A stretch of DNA of 47,798 nt, taken from assembly GCA_031279695.1 (NCBI GenBank), contig JAITIA010000135.1:1-47798 (forward strand). Direction: 5' to 3'. Shown here piece by piece: positions 9,086 to 17,731 of the stretch (position 1 is the first letter of the stretch; the number at the start of each line of letters is the position of its first letter). A model generated the notes under the pieces. The model was not told the origin of the DNA. It made no database searches and saw nothing but the letters and a program-made list of their open reading frames with translations. Both the position numbers and the translations under genes were made by a program. This DNA comes from Prevotellaceae bacterium (lineage in GTDB: Bacteria > Bacteroidota > Bacteroidia > Bacteroidales > UBA932).

Positions 9086-9368
9086 GATTTTTGCGGCGGT
9101 CATTTGTATGAACTGTGATGAAGGTGATTTTTGATATTAATGCCCTACGGGCAACAAGATTCGACGAGTTTGATTGTCCGGATTGCCCGTAGGGCATCCA
9201 TATCAATAGAAATCATCAGTCCAACGCGACCGAAACCCCGTTAGGGGTTACACAATAACGACGTTCCGACATGCAGGGCATTGCGCACAAGCCCCTACAT
9301 CCGAACAAGTAAAATATCAAAGTGCAAATCAATACCGCCTCAATCTTTTTTTTGAACCTTTATCGCGC
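9086..9368. other. Gene-free repeat-rich spacer
   Basis: No coding frame is credible here. It holds a piece of the AACTGTGAT...GGTGATTTTTG dispersed repeat (9111-9133), the 24-bp inverted repeat at 9131-9206, and a small hairpin AACCCC-GTTA-GGGGTT (9234-9249). A T-rich segment leads into the next promoter. Confidence 0.7.
9131..9206. repeat. Inverted repeat with 24-bp arms
   Basis: The arms 9131-9154 and 9183-9206 match at 22 of 24 positions. The inner 14 bp of each arm (TGCCCTACGGGCAA and its complement) is perfect. They are separated by 28 bp. It could form a cruciform or large hairpin, and may be a non-autonomous mobile or REP-like unit. The preceding terminator already handles transcription end. 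Confidence 0.8.
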
Positions 9369-9398
9369 TTGGAATTTTACAATTTTTATGTAATTTTG
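9369..9398 (+). promoter_or_regulatory. Promoter of the ABC ATPase-trmN6 pair
   Basis: TTGG at 9369-9372 and TAATTTTG at 9391-9398 lie 18 bp apart. The predicted transcript start near 9405 rules out the in-frame TTG at 9369 as a translation start and favours ATG 9414 or 9426. Confidence 0.65.
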
Positions 9399-9425
9399 CA
9401 GCTCGAAAGTTTAATGATTAAAAGT

Positions 9426-10130
9426 ATGGATACAGTTATTACTGTTAAGGATATCAAGAAGATATACCAGATAGGCAATCAGGAAGTCAGGGCTTTGGAC
9501 GGCGTTTCAATCTCGATAAAACGCAATGAATACGTTGCCATTATGGGTCCTTCGGGTTCGGGAAAATCAACTTTGATGAACATGCTCGGCTGTTTGGACA
9601 CGCCAACGGAAGGTCAATATATTCTCAACAATACCGATGTCAGCGAAATGGAGGACAACCGGCTGGCGGAGGTGCGAAACAAAGAAATAGGTTTTGTGTT
9701 TCAAACATTTAATCTTTTGCCACGTTATTCGTCGCTCGAAAACGTGTGTTTACCTCTGATATATGCCGGCATTCCCAAACATGAACGTATCGAGCGGGGC
9801 ATCAGAGCATTAACGAATGTCGATCTCGAAAATCGCAAAAATCATAAACCCAACGAACTTTCGGGCGGGCAACGGCAGCGCGTGTCGATTGCCAGAGCGC
9901 TGGTAAACAACCCGTCCATCATTCTTGCCGACGAGCCGACCGGTAATTTGGACACAAAAACCTCGATTGATATCATGCGCCTTTTCGAGGCAATTCATCA
10001 GAAAGGAAATACAATAATCGTTGTTACTCACGAAGAAGACATTGCCCAACATGCCCGCCGGATTATCCGCCTGCGCGACGGCAAGGTCGAAAAAGACGAA
10101 ATCAACCCCAATCCTTCTCTGGCTACATAA
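9426..10130 (+). CDS. ABC transporter ATP-binding protein, LolD/MacB family
   Basis: A 234-aa nucleotide-binding subunit. Walker A is GPSGSGKST (residues 41-49). The Q-loop is VFQTFNLLP, the signature is LSGGQRQR, Walker B is ILADEPTG followed by NLD, and the H-loop is VVTHE. Placement of [16 protein letters not shown] and the short length put it in the LolD/MacB/FtsE group, which serves lipoprotein release, drug efflux or cell-division permeases. No permease is adjacent, so the partner is encoded elsewhere and the substrate is unknown. The promoter position sets the start; ATG 9414 would add MIKS. The trmN6 GTG lies 12 nt downstream, so the two genes probably share a transcript. Confidence 0.92.
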   Translation: MDTVITVKDIKKIYQIGNQEVRALDGVSISIKRNEYVAIMGPSGSGKSTLMNMLGCLDTPTEGQYILNNTDVSEMEDNRLAEVRNKEIGFVFQTFNLLPRYSSLENVCLPLIYAGIPKHERIERGIRALTNVDLENRKNHKPNELSGGQRQRVSIARALVNNPSIILADEPTGNLDTKTSIDIMRLFEAIHQKGNTIIVVTHEEDIAQHARRIIRLRDGKVEKDEINPNPSLAT

Positions 10131-10142
10131 TGAGACTGTTAC

Positions 10143-10913
10143 GTGGCAAACGATTTTTTTAAATTCCGCGAATTTACTGTTAAACAGGACAAAACGGCAA
10201 TGAAGGTCGGTACCGACAGTGTGGTTTTCGGCTCATGTTTAACCGTTTGCGGCAACGAATCGAGAATACTCGACGTCGGTACAGGCACCGGTTTACTTGC
10301 GCTTATGGCGGCTCAACGGTTTACGTCCGCACAAATTGTTGCCGTCGAAATCGACCCGTCCGCCTGCGAACAGGCTCGCCAAAATGTTGAAAACTCAAAA
10401 TGGGGCAACAGAATAAGCGTTGTTCACTGCGACGTCAGACAATACGCTGACGCTGAACAATTTGACCTGATAATTGCCAATCCGCCATACTTTTCCAACT
10501 CGCTGAAATCGCCAAATCCCAAGAAAAATTTTGCTCGCCACGACGATTTTCTGAGCCTGCACAATTTGATTGACTGTGTTGTGAAACTCTTGTCGGAAAC
10601 CGGTCGTTTTGCGCTGATTATCCCTGCCGAACGGGCTGCAAATTTTGCAGAACTTGCCGGCGACAAAGCGTTGTTTCCTCTCAGAAAAATAAACATCTGC
10701 CCCACCACCGACAAACCGTCGAGCAGGGTGATTTTTGAATTTTCCCGTTTGGCTGCAAATTGCATGGAAACGACTCTAATTCTGGGAACTGCAAGCGGCG
10801 AATACAGCGACCAATACCGTCGGCTCACAAAAGATTATATCATGCCGTTGCCTGACGTTTCAGCAAAATATTTGCCGCTTTGCGCTGAAACAGAAATATG
10901 TATGCAACACTGA
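10143..10913 (+). CDS. trmN6: tRNA1(Val) adenine-37 N6-methyltransferase (TrmN6/YfiC)
   Basis: A 256-aa class I SAM-dependent methyltransferase expected to methylate N6 of A37 in tRNA-Val. It has the SAM-binding loop LDVGTGTGLL (about 43-52), the acidic residue in VEID, and the catalytic NPPY motif at 113-116. The early KQDKTAMKVGTDSVVFG is typical of YfiC. The start is GTG, giving MANDFFKFRE. Its last 74 nt overlap the 3' end of lspA on the other strand; both C-termini look intact. Confidence 0.88.
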   Translation: MANDFFKFREFTVKQDKTAMKVGTDSVVFGSCLTVCGNESRILDVGTGTGLLALMAAQRFTSAQIVAVEIDPSACEQARQNVENSKWGNRISVVHCDVRQYADAEQFDLIIANPPYFSNSLKSPNPKKNFARHDDFLSLHNLIDCVVKLLSETGRFALIIPAERAANFAELAGDKALFPLRKINICPTTDKPSSRVIFEFSRLAANCMETTLILGTASGEYSDQYRRLTKDYIMPLPDVSAKYLPLCAETEICMQH

Positions 10914-11499
10914 CCGATATCGAAGCGTCGGCAAAATTGAATACGGGTCTGAAAAATATAAATTCCTTGCCTCCATAGAGCGGAAACCACTCAGGATAAC
11001 GGGTTTCTATCAGCGGGAAGTAGAACATGTCCACCACGCAACCGTGCAAAAACGACGAATAGCCCGAAAGCGACAGTTGCGACACGCCGGAATAGCCCAG
11101 ATATTCGCCATATTCGGCGTTGAAACTTGTTCCGGAGTTGAAAATCAAGCCGTAAAACGACGAATCGATGATGTTTCCCAAGGCTCCGGCACAAATGCCT
11201 GCAAGTCCGAGAATCAGACCGGTGGTTATTCCGCTTTTTCGCGATATTTTTGGAATATAAATTATCAGAATTGCCACTGTAACAATGCGAAACAGCACCA
11301 GCAGTATTTTTCCGAACGGTCCTCCGAAATGCATTCCGAATGCCATTCCCGGATTTTCGGTGAACGACAAGTAAAACCAGTTGCCAAAAACGGGAATTTG
11401 TTCGTTGAGATACATGTTGGTCTTTATCAGGATTTTAATTGCCTGATCAACAAGCAATATTATTCCGATAAAAAGAAAGGCTTTTTTGCTTAACGACAT
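10840..11499 (-). CDS. lspA: Lipoprotein signal peptidase (signal peptidase II)
   Basis: A 219-aa inner-membrane aspartyl protease that removes signal peptides from prolipoproteins after lipidation, so it would mature the SusD-type and other lipoproteins in this window. It has four membrane segments and the conserved TENPGMAFG near residue 50 and GNIID at 108-112. The catalytic aspartates are in CVVDM (D157) and FNFAD (D191). About 35 residues are inserted between GNIID and CVVDM compared with the roughly 165-aa E. coli enzyme. The start ATG shares one base with the stop of the upstream DksA-like gene (TAATG), suggesting translational coupling. The 3' end overlaps trmN6 convergently. Confidence 0.95.
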   Translation of the reverse strand: MSLSKKAFLFIGIILLVDQAIKILIKTNMYLNEQIPVFGNWFYLSFTENPGMAFGMHFGGPFGKILLVLFRIVTVAILIIYIPKISRKSGITTGLILGLAGICAGALGNIIDSSFYGLIFNSGTSFNAEYGEYLGYSGVSQLSLSGYSSFLHGCVVDMFYFPLIETRYPEWFPLYGGKEFIFFRPVFNFADASISVSVAYIFLFQRKAANILLKRQATA

Positions 11500-11882
11500 T
11501 ATCTCTTGTTTTTTGCTTCGATACTCAGCGTTGCATGTGGCACAGCCTTAAGGCGTTCGGCTGGAATTAATTTGCCTGTTTCGCGACAAATGCCATACGT
11601 TTTGTTTTCGATTCTGACCAGAGCGGCTTCCAGATGCTGAATAAATTTTTGTTGCCGCTGCGCCAGCCGTCCGGCTTCTTCTTTCGACAGGGTCGAAGCG
11701 CCTTCTTCCAAAACCTTGAACGTTGGTGATGTGTCCTGAGTATCATTACTTTCATCCTGATTGATGGCTGAACGCAAGATGTCAAGCTCGTTTTTTGCTT
11801 TCTCCAGTTTACTGACAATAAGCTCCTTAAATTCTGCGAGTTCCTTGTCGCTGTACTTGTTTTTACCTTCTCTTTTATTCAT
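11499..11882 (-). CDS. TraR/DksA-family protein with a reduced zinc site
   Basis: A 127-aa DksA-like protein: a long N-terminal coiled coil (about residues 8-90) followed by the family C-terminal segment YGICRETGKLIPAERLKAVP. DksA proteins bind in the RNA polymerase secondary channel and tune transcription. Only one of the four usual zinc cysteines remains; Thr, Ser and Ala stand at the others (CRET, TLSIEA). From memory this is common in Bacteroidetes homologues. It overlaps lspA by one base and the two are probably co-transcribed. Confidence 0.85.
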   Translation of the reverse strand: MNKREGKNKYSDKELAEFKELIVSKLEKAKNELDILRSAINQDESNDTQDTSPTFKVLEEGASTLSKEEAGRLAQRQQKFIQHLEAALVRIENKTYGICRETGKLIPAERLKAVPHATLSIEAKNKR

Positions 11883-12112
11883 TTATACTATTTTTAATAA
11901 AAATCGAGTGCGAATATATGGTTTTTTTTTGAGATACAATATTTATTTTTTTATTTCACTTGTTTTCAGATATTTATAATGTCATTTTTTTGCCCGAAAA
12001 AATTTATAAAAAGCCTGTTTCGAGCAATTTTGGAGATATTTTTAACGCCCGAAAAAATAAAATCTGCACAAAACACAAATGGATTTTTTTTCGGCAAAAT
12101 ATTGTAACCGAC

Positions 12113-12586
12113 TTATTTCTTAGCAATTTCCATCAATTTATCCATATATTTTTCTGCCTCCTGTTTATTATCGGGCGAGGGCGCCCATGGCGCGGTATTT
12201 TCCGGTGAAACGGGAACATACGGACCCGGTTTTATCTCATACACAACAGTTCCCGACTTCAAAACCACCAGCGAATGCCAAACTCCGGCTTCTATTTCCA
12301 TGCCGAAAACGCCTTTGTCGGGCGAGATTTCTTTCGACAGCACAACCTCGCCTTCGTTGTTGAAAATAAAAATCATGATACTGCCACGCAGAACAATAAA
12401 ACTCTCATTTTTATCGGGATTAAGATGTCGATGAGGGGGAAAATAACTGTTTGGCTCCATTGCATTCAGCAATCTGTTCAGCGGGTCGTCCAAAGTTTTG
12501 TGAAAATTGTAATTCATTCTCAATCGGCTGTTTTTCACTGCTTTTGCCGACACTTCGTCCAATAATTCTTTATCTATTATTTTCAT
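12113..12586 (-). CDS. WbuC-family cupin protein
   Basis: A 157-aa single-domain cupin. The metal-site pattern is visible as PPHRHLNPDKNESFIVLRG (His, His, Glu) and, later, GVWHSLVVL (His). The N-terminus (MKIIDKELLDEVSAKAVKNS) and the early RMNYNFH fit WbuC proteins, often found in O-antigen loci, whose reaction is not established. Here no polysaccharide genes are adjacent. It follows porP by about 40 nt on the same strand and may be the last gene of that transcript. Confidence 0.85.
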   Translation of the reverse strand: MKIIDKELLDEVSAKAVKNSRLRMNYNFHKTLDDPLNRLLNAMEPNSYFPPHRHLNPDKNESFIVLRGSIMIFIFNNEGEVVLSKEISPDKGVFGMEIEAGVWHSLVVLKSGTVVYEIKPGPYVPVSPENTAPWAPSPDNKQEAEKYMDKLMEIAKK

Positions 12587-12627
12587 TTTACAGATTATTA
12601 TTTATGCTTTAAATTGTTTATAATCAA

Positions 12628-13599
12628 CTAAAATCGCTCTTCTTTGTTTGTTGCAAATTTAAATACTATGCCTATTTCGTGCGACGAAGTGGCAAGTCCT
12701 CTGTAATTTTTGCCTGTAAATCCCAAATCGAACACATAGTAAAGATCCATTATATCGGAAAGATAGCCTATTTGGAACGAGTTTGTGAAGGCGCTGAAAT
12801 TCAGGTTTTGACGGCTATATACGCCAAGATTAAAGTTCATAAACCGGTACATTGCGCCAATGCGCCATTGCATTATGCTGCCCTGCCAATTTGCTGATAA
12901 AGAAGGATAAAGCACCGAACCTTGCAAATATCGGGCAATTCCTGTTTTGGGATAATATTCTGGACCGTCGAGTATTGGTATTTTCAGTTCGAGATGTGCA
13001 TAAACTCGAACAGGACGCGACCAGTAGAGGGGTTTTTCCTCCTTTCCCAAGTGATACACAGCGACTCCCGTTTCCATAAATTTCGAATCGAACAGTCCGC
13101 CAAAACCAAAATCCACTCCCATTTTCGAGTTTCTGTCGTATGTAAAACTGTTAGGATCAACGCTTCCATCGGGGTTAATCATATCGGGAAACAGCAGTCC
13201 GTCAGGGTTGTTTATTCCGTAGTACAGATTTGCCATCAGTCCGGTTTTGAAGAAGTTACGTTCGCCGGTTTGGATTTTATACGAATAAAACAGCCCTGCC
13301 GAATTGTAGGAATAAACTTTGCTTCCCATTTGGTCGCTCATCAGCGTCAGCCCCAATCCGCTGTTATACTGGTCGATATAAGTGTCGAACGAGGCGCTGT
13401 ATGTTGCAAAGCCCGTTCCCGAAGCTGGGTAGTGATTTCTGTAGTTCAAAGTGGCGCGAGTATAATATTCGTTGCCGGCAAAGGCGGGGTTAAACATCAG
13501 AGGCATCGACGTTTTGAGGGTCAAATAAGGATCCTGCGCATGTCCGCCAACAAGCAGACACACAAAAATCGAAAGCATATATGTTTTCTTTATATTCAC
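12628..13599 (-). CDS. PorP/SprF-family outer-membrane protein of type IX secretion
   Basis: A 323-aa beta-barrel protein. The signal peptide ends GGHA before Gln22. The mature start (QDPYLTLKTSMPLMFNPAFAGN) is diagnostic of the PorP/SprF family, and the rest is barrel-like, with alternating aromatic strands such as HEIGIVFKF near the end. Family members take part in type IX secretion, often paired with gliding-type adhesins or with PorE/PorK-N. No such partners are here. The start lies 12 nt after the recJ stop, so it is probably co-transcribed with recJ. Confidence 0.9.
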   Translation of the reverse strand: MNIKKTYMLSIFVCLLVGGHAQDPYLTLKTSMPLMFNPAFAGNEYYTRATLNYRNHYPASGTGFATYSASFDTYIDQYNSGLGLTLMSDQMGSKVYSYNSAGLFYSYKIQTGERNFFKTGLMANLYYGINNPDGLLFPDMINPDGSVDPNSFTYDRNSKMGVDFGFGGLFDSKFMETGVAVYHLGKEEKPLYWSRPVRVYAHLELKIPILDGPEYYPKTGIARYLQGSVLYPSLSANWQGSIMQWRIGAMYRFMNFNLGVYSRQNLNFSAFTNSFQIGYLSDIMDLYYVFDLGFTGKNYRGLATSSHEIGIVFKFATNKEERF

Positions 13600-13611
13600 G
13601 CCGTCAAACTG

Positions 13612-15345
13612 TTAAGGGATTATTTCTTTGTCTTTTATATCTTTAATTTGGAGTTGAATGTTTGCAATACCTCTGAAATTATTTTCAGAGACAGAATAGC
13701 AGACGTCCACCGGATTACCGCCGTTAATATGCTCAAAATGTTCGGCTTGACCGAATGCAATTGCCGGAATATATCGATAAGGTTCATTTTCCTGAATCAG
13801 TTCCATGCGCATGTGTTCGCCGTCCTGCCCCACAATACGTCCATTACCGTTATCGTACACGTTTTCAGTGATAAAGACCGGCGACATGTTTTTGGGTCCA
13901 AATGGTTGAAACTGTTTCAGTATTCTGAAAAATTTGGGGGTAATCTGCTTGAAATCAAGATAATCGTCCACTTCAATTTGTGGCGTCATCATGTCGGTTG
14001 CAATCAGTTCGTTGGCAATTTCGTTGAAACGCTGTTTAAACTGTTCAAGATTAGACTCTTTCATTGTAAGCCCTGCGGCATAAATATGTCCGCCAAAATT
14101 TTCGAGCAAATCGGCACAGGCTTCGATTGCCTGATAGAGGTCAAAACCCGGAATACTTCTGGCTGAGCCGGTTATAAAGCCATTGGAGTTGGTCATCACA
14201 ATGGTTGGTTTATGATGATATTCAATGAGCCGCGAAGCCACGATACCAATTACTCCCTTGTGCCACTGAGGGTTGTAGAGAATTGTTGCCTTGTCGAGCA
14301 GATGGTTGCTGTTGAGTTCCAGCATGGTCAAAGCCTCGTTAGTAATTTGTTTATCAACGTTTTTACGGTCGTTATTATTAGTATTGATTGCTTCTCCAAA
14401 ATATTTGGCTGTTTCGTCCGAGTCGGAAGTGAGCAAATCGACGGCGGCTTTGCCCGATTCCATTCTGCCGGCGGCATTAATTCGTGGACCGATTTTAAAC
14501 ACGAGGTCGTCGATATTAATCTTTTGATTTTCAAGACTTGCAATTTTAATTATCGATTTCAGCCCGCGACAGGGATTTTCGTTCAACTGTTTCAATCCAA
14601 AGAATGCAAGTATCCGATTTTCACCGATTATAGGCACAATATCGGAGGCGATGCTAACTGCCACCAAGTCGAGATGCGGATAAAGTTCGTGGAGCGGGAT
14701 GTTATTGACCATACAAAATGCCTGTAACATTTTGAAACCCACGCCACAGCCCGATAATTCGGAAAAGGGATAATTGCAATCGTTGCGTTTGGGGTCGAGA
14801 ACGGCAACGGCTTCGGGAATTTCGTCGCCCGGAAGGTGGTGATCGCAGATAATGAAGTCGATATCTTTTGCTTTGGCATACGAAATTTTGTCGTTAGCCT
14901 TTATGCCGCAGTCGAGGGCAATAATCAGCGAAATTTCTTTTTCAAAAGCATAGTCGATGCTGCGATACGATATTCCGTAACCCTCGTTGTATCTGTCGGG
15001 TATATAGCAGGTTATTTTTTTGTAATATTTTTTCAAAAACAGGGAAACCATTGAAACAGCGGTAGTTCCGTCCACGTCATAATCGCCGTAAACCATAATA
15101 TTTTCCTGTTTTTTGATAGCCTCGTCGATTCGGGCAACTGCCCGGGTCATGTCCTTCATCAGAAACGGGTTGTGCAGGTTTTCGAGTTTGGGGCGAAAAA
15201 ATGCACGGGCATCTTCAAATGTATATACTCCGCGCTGTGTCAGCAAATTAGCCAGCACCGGGTCAATCGAGAGTTCATTCACAAGCCGCTGAATGTCAGT
15301 CTGCGATCTTTTGTTTCTCATTATCCATTTTCGTTCGACAGTCAT
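13612..15345 (-). CDS. recJ: Single-strand DNA-specific exonuclease RecJ
   Basis: A 577-aa 5'-3' single-strand DNA exonuclease acting in recombination and repair. The DHH phosphoesterase motifs are clear: YGDYDVDGTTAVSM, LIIALDCGIKAN and CDHHLPGD. The DHHA1 domain has the ENFGGHIYAAGLTM signature near residue 410. The C-terminal OB-like region ends in the last 80 residues. Length is normal. A second in-frame Met at residue 9 could be the start. porP follows after 12 nt, and the glutaminyl cyclase stop lies 38 nt upstream. Confidence 0.96.
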   Translation of the reverse strand: MTVERKWIMRNKRSQTDIQRLVNELSIDPVLANLLTQRGVYTFEDARAFFRPKLENLHNPFLMKDMTRAVARIDEAIKKQENIMVYGDYDVDGTTAVSMVSLFLKKYYKKITCYIPDRYNEGYGISYRSIDYAFEKEISLIIALDCGIKANDKISYAKAKDIDFIICDHHLPGDEIPEAVAVLDPKRNDCNYPFSELSGCGVGFKMLQAFCMVNNIPLHELYPHLDLVAVSIASDIVPIIGENRILAFFGLKQLNENPCRGLKSIIKIASLENQKINIDDLVFKIGPRINAAGRMESGKAAVDLLTSDSDETAKYFGEAINTNNNDRKNVDKQITNEALTMLELNSNHLLDKATILYNPQWHKGVIGIVASRLIEYHHKPTIVMTNSNGFITGSARSIPGFDLYQAIEACADLLENFGGHIYAAGLTMKESNLEQFKQRFNEIANELIATDMMTPQIEVDDYLDFKQITPKFFRILKQFQPFGPKNMSPVFITENVYDNGNGRIVGQDGEHMRMELIQENEPYRYIPAIAFGQAEHFEHINGGNPVDVCYSVSENNFRGIANIQLQIKDIKDKEIIP

Positions 15346-15383
15346 TTTTTAGATATTATAGTAATAAATACATAATAAATTGA

Positions 15384-16466
15384 TTATCGGTATATTGCTA
15401 TTTCAAACAATCGCGACCAGTTTTTGCCTGTAACAATCAGTTTCTTTTTCTCATGATCGTAGGCTATACCGTTAAGTACGTCAGTAACAGAGGGTTTTCG
15501 ATATTCCTTTTTTAGAATATTTGCCAGATTTAGCATTCCGGTTACCTCGCCTGTTTTGGGGTTGATAATCACAATATTATCGGAATCATAGACATTTGCC
15601 CAGATTTGTCCGTCGATGTATTCTAATTCGTTGAGATAGTGGACAGGTCCTTTATTTGTGTAAACCTCAATCTGTTCGACGATATTCATATTGTCGTTAA
15701 ATTTATACAGATATGAGGTTCCGTCGCTCATCAGAAGATAGTCGCCGTCGGAGGTTATTCCCCAACCTTCCGAATTGTAGTTAAATTTGCCTGTAAGGTT
15801 AAACGTCTCATAATCATATATAAAACCTTCATGATTTTTCCATGTCAGTTGATAGATTTTTCCTTTGTGCAGACAAATTCCTTCGCCAAAATATTGTTTA
15901 TCAAGATTATGAACTTGCAGAACTTTGCCTGTTTCGATTTCCACTTTCCGCAGTAACGATTTGCCAAGAAGTCCGGTTCCTTCATACAGAAACCCTTTGC
16001 TAAAAAACAGTCCCTGAGTATAAGCGCTTTCGTCGTGTGGATATTCTTTCACAACGCGATATTTATACTGTTCGGGCTCGGAAGTGGGGATAATTTTCAG
16101 TGCAAACTGCAGATTATCAATAATTTTACTGTTAAAAAAAATTGAGAGCGACAAACGGCGAACGCCCATTTTCACGCCTGCGACGGCGATTTTCTGAGGC
16201 AGTGAATGTACTGAGGCATAATGTTTTCCGTCGATATTCAAAATACAGGAGTCAAATTTCACTGTATCGCTAATGCTCTTTAAATCAAGCGTAAGCGTGT
16301 CTTTCGACTTGAATGTTTCTCCGTTTGTGGGGCTTGCAAGTCGAAACAGTTCTTTTCCCGTGTCCCGTGTTTTTTTCGATACGCGGGTTTCGGTTTTGTT
16401 GTTTCCACACGAGATGCAACAACCTGAAAATATTATACATAATACAAAAAATACTGTTCGCGGCAT
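15384..16466 (-). CDS. Glutaminyl-peptide cyclotransferase (plant/bacterial-type), lipoprotein
   Basis: A 360-aa enzyme that converts an N-terminal Gln to pyroglutamate. After a lipoprotein-type signal (FSGCCISC, lipid Cys at 16 or 20) comes an Ig-like stretch to about residue 125. The beta-propeller cyclase domain follows, with YTQGLFFSKGFLYEGTGLLG, GEGICLHKGKIYQLTWKN and YDSDNIVIINPKTGEVTG. It sits downstream of the uppS-bamA-skp genes behind a terminator, so it has its own transcript start. Exported proteins in this window carry Gln at +1, making this cyclase the likely capping enzyme of the periplasm (inference from the Bacteroidetes Q-rule). Confidence 0.9.
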   Translation of the reverse strand: MPRTVFFVLCIIFSGCCISCGNNKTETRVSKKTRDTGKELFRLASPTNGETFKSKDTLTLDLKSISDTVKFDSCILNIDGKHYASVHSLPQKIAVAGVKMGVRRLSLSIFFNSKIIDNLQFALKIIPTSEPEQYKYRVVKEYPHDESAYTQGLFFSKGFLYEGTGLLGKSLLRKVEIETGKVLQVHNLDKQYFGEGICLHKGKIYQLTWKNHEGFIYDYETFNLTGKFNYNSEGWGITSDGDYLLMSDGTSYLYKFNDNMNIVEQIEVYTNKGPVHYLNELEYIDGQIWANVYDSDNIVIINPKTGEVTGMLNLANILKKEYRKPSVTDVLNGIAYDHEKKKLIVTGKNWSRLFEIAIYR

Positions 16467-16506
16467 TTTTAAATTGTTTTCAACAGTTTCGGATAAAAAA
16501 CTGTAA

Positions 16507-16542
16507 AAAAAGGTTGTTTAAAAAATTATAAACAACCTTTTT
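16507..16542 (-). terminator. Terminator after the uppS-bamA-skp-skp operon
   Basis: AAAAAGGTTGTTTA (16507-16520) and TAAACAACCTTTTT (16529-16542) pair perfectly over 14 bp around an 8-nt loop. On the minus strand the stem ends in a T-run just past the second skp stop. The symmetric A/T flanks could also work on the other strand. Confidence 0.9.
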
Positions 16543-16573
16543 ACATGTTTAACAATTAATCAAAAGAGGGAAA

Positions 16574-17086
16574 TCACTTAATTCCCAATTCTTTTTTTAC
16601 CAGAGGTAAAATGTCGGTACTTTGAGTTTCGCTCCAGTAAATCGGATTTCCGGTCGAAATATCGAAGATATACGTAAACCCGTTAGCCTTAGCCACTTTA
16701 TCGATAGTGGACTTTATTTTTTCTCTGATTGGGGCAAAAAGTCGCTCCTGTTCGGCGGCGAGTTTCTGTTGTCCTTCCTGTTGAAATTTGGAAAAACGAG
16801 TCTGCAGTTCGATAATTTCCGCCTGTTTGTTTTCTTTAACAATGGAAGACCATTTGTCCTGATTTGCAGAAAATTCATCGATTTTTTTGTTGTACTCTTC
16901 GTTCATACCTTTCAGGATTTCTTGGTGGTCGTTAACGAATGCTCTCAGTTTCAGGTCCATAGAATCCCGTTCGGGCATTATGCCAACCAGTTCATCGGTA
17001 TTAATGTGTCCGAATTTCACATTTTGTGCGTTTGCCATAAAAGTGCAGGCAAAGGCTAAAGTCATGAATATAAATACTTTTCTCAT
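16574..17086 (-). CDS. OmpH/Skp-family periplasmic chaperone (second copy)
   Basis: A 170-aa chaperone for unfolded outer-membrane proteins. The signal peptide ends ANA before Gln21. FGHINTDELVGIMPERDSMD is the usual Skp start, and residues about 45-115 are a long charged coiled coil. The final YIFDISTGNPIYWSE matches the family's closing beta-strand. It lies 65 nt after the first copy and ends at a terminator. Two tandem Skp genes behind bamA are usual in Bacteroidetes. Confidence 0.92.
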   Translation of the reverse strand: MRKVFIFMTLAFACTFMANAQNVKFGHINTDELVGIMPERDSMDLKLRAFVNDHQEILKGMNEEYNKKIDEFSANQDKWSSIVKENKQAEIIELQTRFSKFQQEGQQKLAAEQERLFAPIREKIKSTIDKVAKANGFTYIFDISTGNPIYWSETQSTDILPLVKKELGIK

Positions 17087-17151
17087 AAACTAATTATTTT
17101 ATTTATTTTAAATTTCGACGGCAAAAGTAGTAATAAATTATCATATAAATA

Positions 17152-17691
17152 CTATTTCAATCCAATTTTTTCAACAATTTTATCGCTCAAATCGTATCGT
17201 GGGTTGTTATACACTACGTTAGGGTTGTTGGCGATGTCAAAAATTATTGCATATCCACCCTCGTTTGCGAGGTCTTTTATGGCATTGTAAACCTTTTCCT
17301 GTAACGGTTTCAACAATTCCTCACGTTTTTTGCCCAAAGTTCCTTCGGGCGAAAAATGTGTTTTTTGCAGTTCCTTGACTTCCTTTTCTTTTGTGATGAT
17401 GTCGTTTTCGCGTTTTTGACGCATTTCTTCGGTCAAGAGAACTTTTTCTGCCTGATATTTAGCAAACAAATCCTGTACGATTTTGTATTTTGCATCGATA
17501 TCCTGCTGATACTGTTTCGACAGTTTTTCCAACTGTTCCTGTGCGGCGTTGTATGCGGGGATTTTTTTCAGGATATATTCCGAATCCACATAGCCAAATT
17601 TCTGTGCCTGCGACGAAAACGCCGCAAACATAAACAAGAGGGCAACAAAAATGCGCAGTCTTGTTTTTCCGAATGTTAATATTTTTATCAT
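17152..17691 (-). CDS. OmpH/Skp-family periplasmic chaperone (first copy)
   Basis: A 179-aa Skp homologue. The signal peptide ends SSQA before Gln30. FGYVDSEYILKKIPAYNAAQ is followed by a coiled coil (about 50-130) and AIIFDIANNPNVVYNNP. It lies 40 nt after bamA in the same operon and would carry barrel proteins to the Bam complex. It is related to, but clearly diverged from, the next copy, so this is an old duplication. Confidence 0.92.
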   Translation of the reverse strand: MIKILTFGKTRLRIFVALLFMFAAFSSQAQKFGYVDSEYILKKIPAYNAAQEQLEKLSKQYQQDIDAKYKIVQDLFAKYQAEKVLLTEEMRQKRENDIITKEKEVKELQKTHFSPEGTLGKKREELLKPLQEKVYNAIKDLANEGGYAIIFDIANNPNVVYNNPRYDLSDKIVEKIGLK

Positions 17692-17731
17692 TTTCTTTAA
17701 TTTATAATGTTTATTTTCATTTAATTATCAA

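Noticed and set aside
9369..9425. Longer N-terminus of the ABC ATPase from TTG 9369
   Set aside because: That TTG is part of the -33 promoter element and lies upstream of the predicted transcript start.
12922..14166. 414-codon plus-strand frame across porP and recJ
   Set aside because: It is antisense to two genes with strong family matches; its sequence is Cys/His/Phe-rich shadow translation.
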